A stretch of 47,843 nt of DNA from Verrucomicrobiota bacterium (GTDB taxonomy: Bacteria > Verrucomicrobiota > Verrucomicrobiia > Chthoniobacterales > UBA10450): the NCBI GenBank assembly GCA_003218305.1, contig QHMY01000041.1:1-47843 (forward strand), written 5' to 3'. Below are positions 14,628-21,609 of this stretch, piece after piece; position 1 is the first letter of the stretch, and each line of letters opens with the position of its first letter. The position numbers and the translations under genes are program-made. Below the pieces are notes generated by a model. That model worked only from the letters and a program-made list of their open reading frames with translations, had not been told where the DNA came from and did no database searches.

Positions 14628-16157
14628 ATGGTTAGCCGAAAAATGAGAATGATCCTTAGCGCGGCGATCGTGCTTATCCAGGCGTCGGCGCTGGCTGAAC
14701 CCGGCGCAGTGGCAAAACAAACGCGCGCTTGGCGCGCGGCTCATGAGCGCGAAATCCTGACCGAGTTCGTCGAGCTGCTATCGATCCCAAATCTCGCCAC
14801 GGATGCGCCGAATATTAATCGGAACGCGCAAGCGATTCGCGCGCTGTGCGAAAAGCGCGGGCTCACCACGAAGCTGCTCACAATCGAAGGGGCTCCGCCG
14901 GTGGTCGTGGCCGATCTCGCCGCGCCGGATTCGAAACGAACGATCGCATTCTACGCGCATTACGACGGCCAACCGATCGATCGCGCCCAGTGGACCAGCG
15001 ATCCTTGGAAACCGGTTCTGCGCGATCCGGCGGGAAAGGAAAGCGATTGGCGCGGGGCGAAGTCGATCGATCCCGAGTCGCGCCTTTTCGCGCGTTCCGC
15101 CGGTGACGACAAGGCGCCAATTATGGCCATGCTCGCAGCCCTTGACGCGCTCCGCGCCGCGGGCGTGAAGCCGTCCGTCAGTCTTCGCTTTGTTTTCGAA
15201 GGAGAAGAAGAAGCCGGCTCGCCGCATCTGGCCGATTACCTGAAGAAATTCCCGGACGCAGTCCGCGGGGACGCCTGGGTTTTTTGCGATGGCCCCGTCC
15301 ATCAAAGTCGGCGTATGGAGCTGGTTTTCGGCGCGCGCGGCACGCTGGGTCTCGACCTGACGGTTTACGGTCCCGTCAAAGGTTTGCACGACGGCCACTA
15401 TGGGAATTGGGTGCCGAACCCCATTGTGCGCCTCACCCATCTGCTCGACTCGATGCGGGACGAGAGCGGCCGGATCTTGATCAAAGACTTCTACGACGAT
15501 GTTCGGCCGCCCACGGAGATGGAAAAGGAAGCGCTCTCGAAGATTCCAAACGTTGAGGCCGAACTGCGGCGCGAATTTGAGATTGGTTCGACCGAAGGCA
15601 GCGAAAAGTCGCTGAACGAATTGCTTATGCAGCCGGGATTAAACCTGCGCGGGATCGAGGCGGGACACGTCGGCGACCAGGCGTCGAACACGATCCCGAC
15701 TGAAGCGCGCGCCTCGATTGATTTTCGACTGGTGCCAAACGAAACCCCGGACTCGATCAAACCGCTCGTCGAGCGTCATCTGGAGGCGCAGGGCTACACG
15801 ATTGTGCAACAGCCACCGGATAGCGCGAGCCGGCTCGCACATCCGAAAATCGTGAAGGTCGATTGGGGTTCCGGCTACCCGCCGTCACGCACATCTCTGG
15901 ATCTGCCGTTCTCGCGCGAGCTCGCGAGCATCATGACCGCCGCCGGCCACGAACCGGTCCGCCTGCCGACGGTTGGCGGCAGCCTGCCCATGGATCTCTT
16001 CCAGCGCGGCACCGACATTCCCGTGATCGCTTTCCCCATTGCAAACCACGACGACAATCAGCACGCCGCCAACGAAAACCTTCGCCTCCAAAATCTCTGG
16101 GACGGCATCGAAGTCTTCGCCGCCTTTTTCAGCTCCCTCGAGCGCGCGAAGAACTAG
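14628..16157 (+). CDS. M20 family zinc dipeptidase, exported (509 aa)
   Basis: This is an M20 (carnosinase/CPG2-type) metallopeptidase predicted to be exported by a signal peptide at about residues 1-24 (MRMILSAAIVLIQASALA). The two-zinc catalytic domain is evident. TIAFYAHYDGQP carries the first zinc His and the supporting Asp. SAGDDKAPIMAML carries the bridging Asp. FVFEGEEEAGSPH carries the general-base Glu and a zinc Glu. FCDGPVHQSRR carries a zinc-ligand Asp, and PIANHDDNQHAANENL carries the last His. The middle part (about 215-380) is the dimerisation/lid domain (GLHDGHYGNWVPNPIVRL). The family cleaves dipeptides or small peptides in the periplasm. An internal ATG (codon 6) is an alternative start. 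It stands alone after the repeat element. Confidence 0.92.
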   Translation: MVSRKMRMILSAAIVLIQASALAEPGAVAKQTRAWRAAHEREILTEFVELLSIPNLATDAPNINRNAQAIRALCEKRGLTTKLLTIEGAPPVVVADLAAPDSKRTIAFYAHYDGQPIDRAQWTSDPWKPVLRDPAGKESDWRGAKSIDPESRLFARSAGDDKAPIMAMLAALDALRAAGVKPSVSLRFVFEGEEEAGSPHLADYLKKFPDAVRGDAWVFCDGPVHQSRRMELVFGARGTLGLDLTVYGPVKGLHDGHYGNWVPNPIVRLTHLLDSMRDESGRILIKDFYDDVRPPTEMEKEALSKIPNVEAELRREFEIGSTEGSEKSLNELLMQPGLNLRGIEAGHVGDQASNTIPTEARASIDFRLVPNETPDSIKPLVERHLEAQGYTIVQQPPDSASRLAHPKIVKVDWGSGYPPSRTSLDLPFSRELASIMTAAGHEPVRLPTVGGSLPMDLFQRGTDIPVIAFPIANHDDNQHAANENLRLQNLWDGIEVFAAFFSSLERAKN

Positions 16158-16204
16158 CTATGCTCATGGCCGGATTTGGTGCACCACAAAGTTGAGCCTA
16201 GGCC

Positions 16205-16969
16205 TCATTTGGAAGTGCCCTCCATAGGGTACCAGTCATGCGCTGGCACGTTGACAGCGATCTTCGATCTTCGTCCTGTATCGCGCTGCTCCAACTCGAC
16301 GTGCCACTCACGCGAGCTCTCACTCCACTCTGCAGACACGACACGCGCGTCGCGAAGAATCTCGGACTCGCGGAGTATCGCAAGTGCGTCATCGCGCGAA
16401 CCCTGTGGCCCCGGCTTCATTTCTTGCGCTAGGAGCTCTTCGGCTCGCTGCGCATTAGCGGTGAGCCGATGCGCGAGCTGCTGCACGAACCCTCCTTTTG
16501 CCATTAGAAGAGGCCGAGTCAGAGAAAACGGGAGGTCTCCTTCATTGCGAATCGTAGTCGTGCCCCGTATTTCAGCGTATCTCTTGGTCTCTTCCGTTTC
16601 TTCGATGGCGACAAAGTCGCCATCGATCTCGATCGAGTCGTAGACGCCTCCGCCCAAATGGAGTTGGTTTGGGAGGCGCTTGAACAAGAGTTTCACGTGA
16701 CCCTCCTTAAATTCGACTTTTGCTAGCCGACCCAAAAACGTCGCCGCTTGCAGCGGCTCTCGATCGTCAACACGCGGCCAAACCAGGTAACCATCGTCCC
16801 CTGGGAGAAGAACCATTCGATAGAAGTAACTATCACCCTTGCTCTCCGGGTCGAGGTCGAGGGCTTCCCACTCTCCCAGCAGCGTGGACTTCTCCTTCGC
16901 AGGCGGCATGACGGTAATGGTCGCAAGCGCAACCGTCGAAACGAATAATGCGGCTAGCTGTGCGCGCAT
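16205..16969 (-). CDS. Exported hypothetical protein (254 aa)
   Basis: I do not recognise this protein. It has a short signal-like N-terminus (RAQLAALFVSTVALATITV), then a beta-rich region reporting a 'weight/limit' pattern typical of small secreted proteins (LLGEWEALDLDPESKGDSYF, VKLLFKRLPNQLHLGGGVYD). The C-terminal 90 residues combine a helix (AHRLTANAQRAEELLAQEM) with strands (VVSAEWSESSREWHVELEQR), reminiscent of PepSY-like or YcfA-like small folds. It lies 20 bases downstream of the membrane protein gene at 16990-17343 on the same strand, so the two probably form an operon. The function is unknown. Confidence 0.7.
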   Translation of the reverse strand: MRAQLAALFVSTVALATITVMPPAKEKSTLLGEWEALDLDPESKGDSYFYRMVLLPGDDGYLVWPRVDDREPLQAATFLGRLAKVEFKEGHVKLLFKRLPNQLHLGGGVYDSIEIDGDFVAIEETEETKRYAEIRGTTTIRNEGDLPFSLTRPLLMAKGGFVQQLAHRLTANAQRAEELLAQEMKPGPQGSRDDALAILRESEILRDARVVSAEWSESSREWHVELEQRDTGRRSKIAVNVPAHDWYPMEGTSK

Positions 16970-16989
16970 CGGGTCTAGCGAGAATGAGC

Positions 16990-17343
16990 TCAGGCGCCGC
17001 TGGCGGGAGCGAGCGTGGATTGCAACGGATGTACTTTCATAATGTTGATCGAGGCATCAGAGCGGCCAGCGGCGGCCCGCAGCGATCGGTTAGGGTGCAC
17101 GGGAAAAACACGGTATGCGAATTCGACCCAACAGAACAGCGTGAATAGTGCGATGCAGACCAAAATCCAACGTGTCCAATGTCGGACACGGAAGCAATAG
17201 ACTGCCACGGCGCCGACATGTGCAACGACGACCGGCAAGAACGTCCAGAACAGGTGCACATAATCTGGAGAGGATGCCTGCGAGATGAATGCCGCCACGC
17301 CGCCAGCAGCGACCGCGATAACAAAGAGGGCTCCGCGAATCAT
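16990..17343 (-). CDS. Small membrane protein (117 aa), hypothetical
   Basis: Three hydrophobic segments are visible: the N-terminal ALFVIAVAAGGVAAF, then YVHLFWTFLPVVVAHVGAVA, then WTRWILVCIALFTLFCWVEF. A polar C-terminal tail follows. It is probably an inner-membrane protein with no recognisable family. It precedes the exported protein gene at 16205-16969 by 20 bases and likely shares its transcript. The coding assignment rests on strong membrane periodicity and the close neighbour. Confidence 0.6.
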   Translation of the reverse strand: MIRGALFVIAVAAGGVAAFISQASSPDYVHLFWTFLPVVVAHVGAVAVYCFRVRHWTRWILVCIALFTLFCWVEFAYRVFPVHPNRSLRAAAGRSDASINIMKVHPLQSTLAPASGA

Positions 17344-17494
17344 CGTGGGCGGGCGAGCGGGGTCAGTCCTAGAATCTCGGCAGAATTCATGACGCTTCGC
17401 TTTTGACTGAGGCCAATCCGGTGCGCTTGAACGCGGCGGATGGAATTTGATCTTCGCTCACAGGACCCGCATTGCCTGTTTAGCGTTGGACCGG

Positions 17495-17863
17495 TCAGGA
17501 TGTTTTTGGCTTGGTGATTCGAACATCCGCCTCAGTTCCATCCGCATGCTTGAGCCGAAATTTCCGCGTCTCTCCAGGGTTCCATTTCGTGAACCGTCGA
17601 AGCTCCATGGCCCGTTTCCCAGCGACGGTTTCGCCCTCAATCTGGATGATTTGGTCGCCCGGCTTGATGCCGGCGGCCTCCGCCACCGAACCGTGGGCCA
17701 CCTCGGTCACCAGAATTTTTGTAACCAATGGGTTGAGGAAAAACCCTTCACCCTCCACTTGGGTGACGAGGCCGAGTTTCTGTTCCGCCGCGTGGCCAGG
17801 GTGCGGGAGAACAAGCGACAAGATAACGGTGACGGCTATCCGGGTGGCTGTTTGGAGGAGCAT
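17495..17863 (-). CDS. Exported single-PDZ-domain protein (122 aa)
   Basis: This is a small periplasmic protein with a signal peptide (TATRIAVTVILSLVLPHPGH-A) followed by one PDZ domain filling residues 40-120. The PDZ features are ILVTEVAHGSVAEAAGIKPG, then DQIIQIEGETVAGKRAMELR, then GETRKFRLKHADGTEADVRI. PDZ domains bind protein C-termini; standing alone with no protease domain, it could be an adaptor. An unusual hairpin (17891-17932) lies just upstream of the start. Its partner is unknown. Confidence 0.82.
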   Translation of the reverse strand: MLLQTATRIAVTVILSLVLPHPGHAAEQKLGLVTQVEGEGFFLNPLVTKILVTEVAHGSVAEAAGIKPGDQIIQIEGETVAGKRAMELRRFTKWNPGETRKFRLKHADGTEADVRITKPKTS

Positions 17864-17890
17864 AGGAGAAAATCGGGGCCTAACGAGAAT

Positions 17891-17932
17891 TAGACGAAAG
17901 TTCGTCTTTAAAGGCGAACAGTCTTTCGTCTA
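17891..17932. promoter_or_regulatory. Hairpin upstream of the PDZ gene
   Basis: TAGACGAAAG (17891-17900) and CTTTCGTCTA (17923-17932) are perfect inverted 10-base arms. The pairing continues with TTCG/CGAA after a 4-base bulge (CAGT). It lies 28 bases upstream of the PDZ start codon. It could be an operator, an mRNA leader hairpin, or a terminator of the gene at 18025. No T-run follows, so a classic terminator is unlikely. Confidence 0.4.
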
Positions 17933-18024
17933 TCACGGCAGCGTACCGGGGAAAATGGGGAAGAAACACGGCAAATCAATTACACGGCGGTCCAGAAGTG
18001 TGCAAGCCGGCATCAGGTGACCGG

Positions 18025-18978
18025 TCATCTACGTTCGGCCTGGCTTTGGACTAGCTGGATGGCGTCGCGGAATTGGAGGGGGGCGACGATGTTGGCGAAC
18101 GATTCGGCGGAGCCGCCGGTGCCGCGAATCTCGACCGTGCCGTAATTGAAGAATCGGCCCAGCATTCCCTGGGACACGGCGACGGATTCGATCCTCGAAA
18201 TGAACATCTCGAAGGTCTGGCGCCGCACGAACCCGACCTTAATCAAAACGCGCCGATCGGTGATGACCAGCTCGCTCGTTTTAACGCTGAGCACCGCGGA
18301 CGTAATGATCGCGACCGGAATGACCAGGAGCAGCCAGACCCATGATTGGTCTTTCCAGGAAGAGATCAGCGCAATCGGCGCGATCAGGATGAGCGTGAAG
18401 ATGGCGGCAAGAATCGGCACGATAAGGACGATCCAGTGAATCGTGGTTTTGTGCAGAGGGCGTTCGTCCGCCTGCAAGGTTGCGGCGGTGTAGGGGCCGA
18501 CAGATTTGGAATCGAGGACGGGGAGGGGGGACGGCGGAGGAGGCGGGGGCGGGGACGGAGAGGATGGAGGATTAAGGATAGAGGATGGAGAAGGGAGAGA
18601 AGAAGCGGGCGGAGCCGGAGACGTTGAAGACGAGGAGGATGGAGGATTGAGGGTGGAGGATGGAGAAGGCGGAGCTGTGAGAGACGGAGAGGATGGAGGG
18701 TTGAGGATGGAGGATGGCGAAGACAAAGGCGGAGAGGATGGAGGATTGAAGGTGGAAGGCGGCGGGACCGGCGAAGGCGGGGTGGAAGACTCCTGGGGAA
18801 AGGTTGGCCGGGAAGCGCTGGCGAATTGGGGGAAGGTGGAGAGCGGCGCCCAAGTGGAGGCGCCTTCGTGCCAGGCCAGGTCGGAAGGGTCGATCGCGCC
18901 GGAAAGGAGGCGATTGCGCACCTCGGATTCGGAGTAAGGCCCGATCGGGCGGCCGTGATGGTGGATGAGAAACTCCAT
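18025..18978 (-). CDS. GYF_2 domain plus bacterial PH domain membrane protein with a long Pro/Ser linker (317 aa)
   Basis: The N-terminal residues 1-50 form a GYF_2 domain (YSESEVRNRLLSGAIDPSDL, AWHEGASTWAPLS), a module predicted to bind proline-rich peptides. Residues 60-160 are a low-complexity Pro/Ser linker with repeats of SSILNPPSSP and poly-Pro. Two membrane helices follow (WIVLIVPILAAIFTLILIAP and WVWLLLVIPVAIITSAVLSV). A bPH_2/YdbS-type PH domain then begins TSELVITDRRVLIKVGFVRR and includes GRFFNYGTVEIRGTGGS. The presence of a PPPPPPP stretch and a GYF domain in one chain suggests possible self-interaction (inference). The linker DNA is internally repetitive (GAGGATGGAGGATT units). 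It is divergent from the TIR gene. Confidence 0.88.
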   Translation of the reverse strand: MEFLIHHHGRPIGPYSESEVRNRLLSGAIDPSDLAWHEGASTWAPLSTFPQFASASRPTFPQESSTPPSPVPPPSTFNPPSSPPLSSPSSILNPPSSPSLTAPPSPSSTLNPPSSSSSTSPAPPASSLPSPSSILNPPSSPSPPPPPPPSPLPVLDSKSVGPYTAATLQADERPLHKTTIHWIVLIVPILAAIFTLILIAPIALISSWKDQSWVWLLLVIPVAIITSAVLSVKTSELVITDRRVLIKVGFVRRQTFEMFISRIESVAVSQGMLGRFFNYGTVEIRGTGGSAESFANIVAPLQFRDAIQLVQSQAERR

Positions 18979-18994
18979 GAAGGGTTAATGTGAT

Positions 18995-19085
18995 CAGTAA
19001 TCAGTAATCAGTAATCAGTAATCAGTAATCAGTAATCAGTAATCAGTAATCGGTAATCGGTAATCGGTAATCGGTGGTCAGTCAT
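18995..19085. repeat. Heptanucleotide tandem repeat, 13 units
   Basis: Eight perfect CAGTAAT units (18995-19050) are followed by three CGGTAAT units, one CGGTGGT and one CAGTCAT. The array fills the gap between the start of the GYF-PH gene (minus strand, start 18978) and the start of the TIR gene (plus strand, start 19171). It therefore sits in the shared upstream region of two divergent genes. The array is prone to slippage. The grading from perfect to variant units shows unit-by-unit expansion. Confidence 0.95.
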
Positions 19086-19170
19086 CGCTTAGCCGTCAGT
19101 CCTCGGTCGTCGTTTGCTCGATCCGCATTGCGCCTGAGTCGGTGAAACGGTAAACAGCGACCGGGCTTAC

Positions 19171-20382
19171 ATGGCGCACGACGTTTTCATCTCGCACTCG
19201 ACCAAGGATAAAGTGGTCTCCGATGCGGTGTGCGCGGCGCTGGAGAATGGCGGGATCCGCTGTTGGGTGGCGCCACGCGATGTGCAGGCGGGACGCTCGT
19301 TTGCCGGCGAAATCACCCGCGCCATCCAGGAGAGCAAAATCATGGTGCTGATTTTCTCCGCTCACTCGAATAATTCCGAGCAGGTCCTGCGCGAGGTGCA
19401 GCTCGCGGTCAGCTCGCATCTGCACATCATCCAGTTCCGGATCGAGGACGTCCTCCTGAATGACGATCTGAAATATTTCCTGAGCACTCCGCACTGGCTC
19501 GATGCCTTGACGCCGCCGTTGGAAAATCATCTGAGGCGACTTGAAACGTCGATCAAGACTTTGCTCGATGGTGGCACGGTGGAACGAGCGGCGCGTGCGC
19601 CAGTTCCGGTTGCTCAAGCGGGCGGGCGATCGCGCGGAGGAGTGCAATGGATTTGGGGCGTGCTGGGCGCTCTGGTGGTGGGCGGATTGGTTTGGCAATT
19701 CGCGCGCGTGGGAAATCGGCCGGAGGCAGCTGCGGTATCGGCACCCGTTCCGCCGGCGGCCGCCGCCGAACCCGCCATGCCGCCGACACCGGCAACGGCG
19801 GCGAACGAAGTAGTGGTAGAATTTCCTGAGGTCGATACAGGCACAACGCCCGGGCATACGGTGGCCGCTCTTCCTTATTTGCATCGCCTCGGGATTTCAG
19901 TGACCGACATCCAGCCGGCGGAATCGGAAATCGTCCTGATTAACAATCGTGGTTTGTATCAGGGCGCGGCGGTGGCGCCGACGACCAGCCAGAACCTGAT
20001 CACGCAGGTTAATACGGGCAATGTTCCGGCCTCGTTTACTCTAAAGTTCGCGGAACCCGCCCGCAGCGCCAGCTTCACCCGGCCGGCGCTCTATCCCGCG
20101 ACCGAAAGCGGAATCACGCACCCGGCGTGGAGCGTTCATGCGCTCGACGCGGAGGGGAACGAGCTGAGTTCGCAAAGCGAAGGCCTCACCAGATGCTGGC
20201 CGCCGGCCGGTTGCAAAGAAGTTCCGGCAGTTGTCTATGCCTTGCGCGCGCCAGCCTTCGAACCGATTGCGGCGTTGCGCTTCGACTCCGATCCACGCCT
20301 CGACGGCAAGCCGTTTGCCGCCTTCAGCGCGATCATGATCGAGCGGCTGACGCTCGTGCGCGAAACGAAAGAGTCGCGCTAG
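19171..20382 (+). CDS. TIR-domain protein with one membrane helix and an extracytoplasmic C-terminal domain (403 aa)
   Basis: Residues 1-135 form a TIR_2-type domain: HDVFISHSTKDKVVSDAVCA, GIRCWVAPRDVQAGRSF, MVLIFSAHSNNSEQVLREV, HIIQFRIEDVLLNDDLKYFL, HWLDALTP. TIR domains act in NAD+ cleavage or in signalling scaffolds. A helix IWGVLGALVVGGLVWQFA at about 159-176 crosses the membrane. A Pro/Ala linker and a C-terminal domain of about 190 residues follow, with no recognised family (GISVTDIQPAESEIVLINNR, FTLKFAEPARSASFTRPALY, FEPIAALRFDSDP). It looks like a beta-rich ligand-binding module. The likely topology is TIR inside and the beta domain outside, so it may be a receptor. No defence partner gene is adjacent. 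Confidence 0.88.
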   Translation: MAHDVFISHSTKDKVVSDAVCAALENGGIRCWVAPRDVQAGRSFAGEITRAIQESKIMVLIFSAHSNNSEQVLREVQLAVSSHLHIIQFRIEDVLLNDDLKYFLSTPHWLDALTPPLENHLRRLETSIKTLLDGGTVERAARAPVPVAQAGGRSRGGVQWIWGVLGALVVGGLVWQFARVGNRPEAAAVSAPVPPAAAAEPAMPPTPATAANEVVVEFPEVDTGTTPGHTVAALPYLHRLGISVTDIQPAESEIVLINNRGLYQGAAVAPTTSQNLITQVNTGNVPASFTLKFAEPARSASFTRPALYPATESGITHPAWSVHALDAEGNELSSQSEGLTRCWPPAGCKEVPAVVYALRAPAFEPIAALRFDSDPRLDGKPFAAFSAIMIERLTLVRETKESR

Positions 20383-20409
20383 CAAAAATTAACCGCGGAC
20401 AAAAATGCC

Positions 20410-20499
20410 GTCATCCCGAGCGCAGTCGAGGGTTCCCGTCGTATGTCGCGCGACGTTCTACGGGGTCCTTCGACTCCGCTGCGCTCCGCTCAGGATGAC
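20410..20499. mobile_element. Short, divergent member of the CATCCCGAG inverted-repeat family (copy F)
   Basis: The left end is GTCATCCCGAGCGCAGTCGA and the right end is the inverted form TCGACTCCGCTGCGCTCCGC followed by TCAGGATGAC. The two ends are related to those of the longer copies, but the central CGCGCAGACGGC is replaced. It is only about 90 bases long and lies in the 150-base gap between the convergent TIR and SGNH genes, where the GATGACATTCAT end reaches the gene tail. Confidence 0.6.
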
Positions 20500-20532
20500 A
20501 TTCATTTTCGCGCCATGCCATTCCATCGAGAA

Positions 20533-21609
20533 CTACAATTGAAGCGCCGTCCGAAGATGCGGGACGAGGCGCTTGGTGAACTCGACGGAGTCGCCGGCGG
20601 ACAGGTGCGACCACTCGGGACAGGTGAAACTCGCCAGCTCCGGATGGTCTTCGTAGTAGATGCCCGGAACTTTGGTATCGTTTAGCAGGCGTTCCCAATC
20701 GCGCGCACGCGGGTTGAGCCGGTCCTCCAGAGCCTTGAGCTCGCCGTTGTGCGGAAACCGGACGAAGACAATCTTGCCCCCGCGGGCACGAAGTTTGTCG
20801 ACCGCTTTGGCCGTGTCCTGGAAACGGGCCTCGACCGCCTTGCCCATGTTCGGTCCGAACACTTCGATGGGCACATACGAAGGAGGCGGGGGAGGCGTGA
20901 AGAGTGGCAGCCAGATTTGTTGGATGCGGGTTTGCAATTCTCCGGGCTGCGCGCACTTCTCGGTCATGCGCGCCCGGCGTTCGCGGTCGACGGTTTGGAA
21001 GTAAGGCGGGAAGGTCGGCGGGACCTGGGCGTTGGGACGGTTTGGAATGGGCAGACGCATCAACAACCGCTCGAGCGTCAAGTCTTCCTGCTTTAGGAAA
21101 GCGACATGCTCTTCGAGGAACATGCCGATGTGATGGCTCGCCCGTTGGGCCAGGGTCTGCTTGCGGTAGCGACTCAAGGCCTTCTCGGAAGTTTCCAGAA
21201 GCGGGCCACCCGGCGCGAAGAACATCCCGGGCACAATGCTGCAGATAATGGTGCCGTGGAAACGCTCGTCGTTCGCGAGATCGGCGAGCACCGGATACGC
21301 GCAACTCCCGGGAAGAGCGAGTTGGACCGGGCGTTTGCCGAGCCCTTTTTCCAGCTCGTCGAGGTCGAGATCAAATAACGGGCGCGAGTCGCCGACAATA
21401 ACCAGCGACTCTGGTTGCACGGCTCGTCGGGTTTGCGTCCACAGGTCTTCGGTATCGTTCAGGGTTGGCGCGTAACCGATGGAGCGAACATAAAGTTCCC
21501 AGGCCCCGGCCGCCGCCATAACGATCAGCACGACGATGACGGTCATCCCGCGCCAGGGCACCGCTGGAATCGGCCGCTCGAACTCAGAACTGGAAGTAGA
21601 TGAAGGCAT
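20533..21609 (-). CDS. SGNH/GDSL-like membrane-anchored protein, probable O-acylation partner of MBOAT (358 aa)
   Basis: The protein has one N-terminal membrane helix (MTVIVVLIVMAAAGAWELYV) followed by an extracytoplasmic region resembling SGNH-hydrolase-like proteins that accompany MBOAT acyltransferases. It has the block-I-like motif LVIVGDSRPLFDLDLDEL and a late motif TCPEWSHLSAGDSVEFTKRL, where the SHL may carry the block-V His. The middle region resembles AlgJ/AlgX-type domains only loosely. The start MPSSTSSSEF at 21609 is chosen because it overlaps the end of the MBOAT gene by 26 bases, giving a translationally coupled pair. A longer frame to 21702 exists but lies wholly inside MBOAT. 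It is probably involved in O-acetylation of a polysaccharide. Confidence 0.75.
   Translation of the reverse strand: MPSSTSSSEFERPIPAVPWRGMTVIVVLIVMAAAGAWELYVRSIGYAPTLNDTEDLWTQTRRAVQPESLVIVGDSRPLFDLDLDELEKGLGKRPVQLALPGSCAYPVLADLANDERFHGTIICSIVPGMFFAPGGPLLETSEKALSRYRKQTLAQRASHHIGMFLEEHVAFLKQEDLTLERLLMRLPIPNRPNAQVPPTFPPYFQTVDRERRARMTEKCAQPGELQTRIQQIWLPLFTPPPPPSYVPIEVFGPNMGKAVEARFQDTAKAVDKLRARGGKIVFVRFPHNGELKALEDRLNPRARDWERLLNDTKVPGIYYEDHPELASFTCPEWSHLSAGDSVEFTKRLVPHLRTALQL

Noticed and set aside
18506-18937. Gly/Glu-rich plus-strand frame (GGEDGGLRMEDGED...)
   Set aside because: It mirrors the repetitive Pro/Ser linker of the GYF-PH gene on the other strand and has no independent evidence.
18995-19085. 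Possible CRISPR array
   Set aside because: The units are 7 bases with no spacers, so it is a simple tandem repeat.
19171-20382. TIR gene as part of a Thoeris or CBASS defence system
   Set aside because: No ThsA-like, cyclase or other effector partner lies nearby, and the protein has a membrane helix and extracytoplasmic domain unlike those TIR effectors.
20660-21378. Plus-strand frames opposite the SGNH-like gene
   Set aside because: No family features; the minus strand has the membrane helix, GDS-type motif and coupling to MBOAT.
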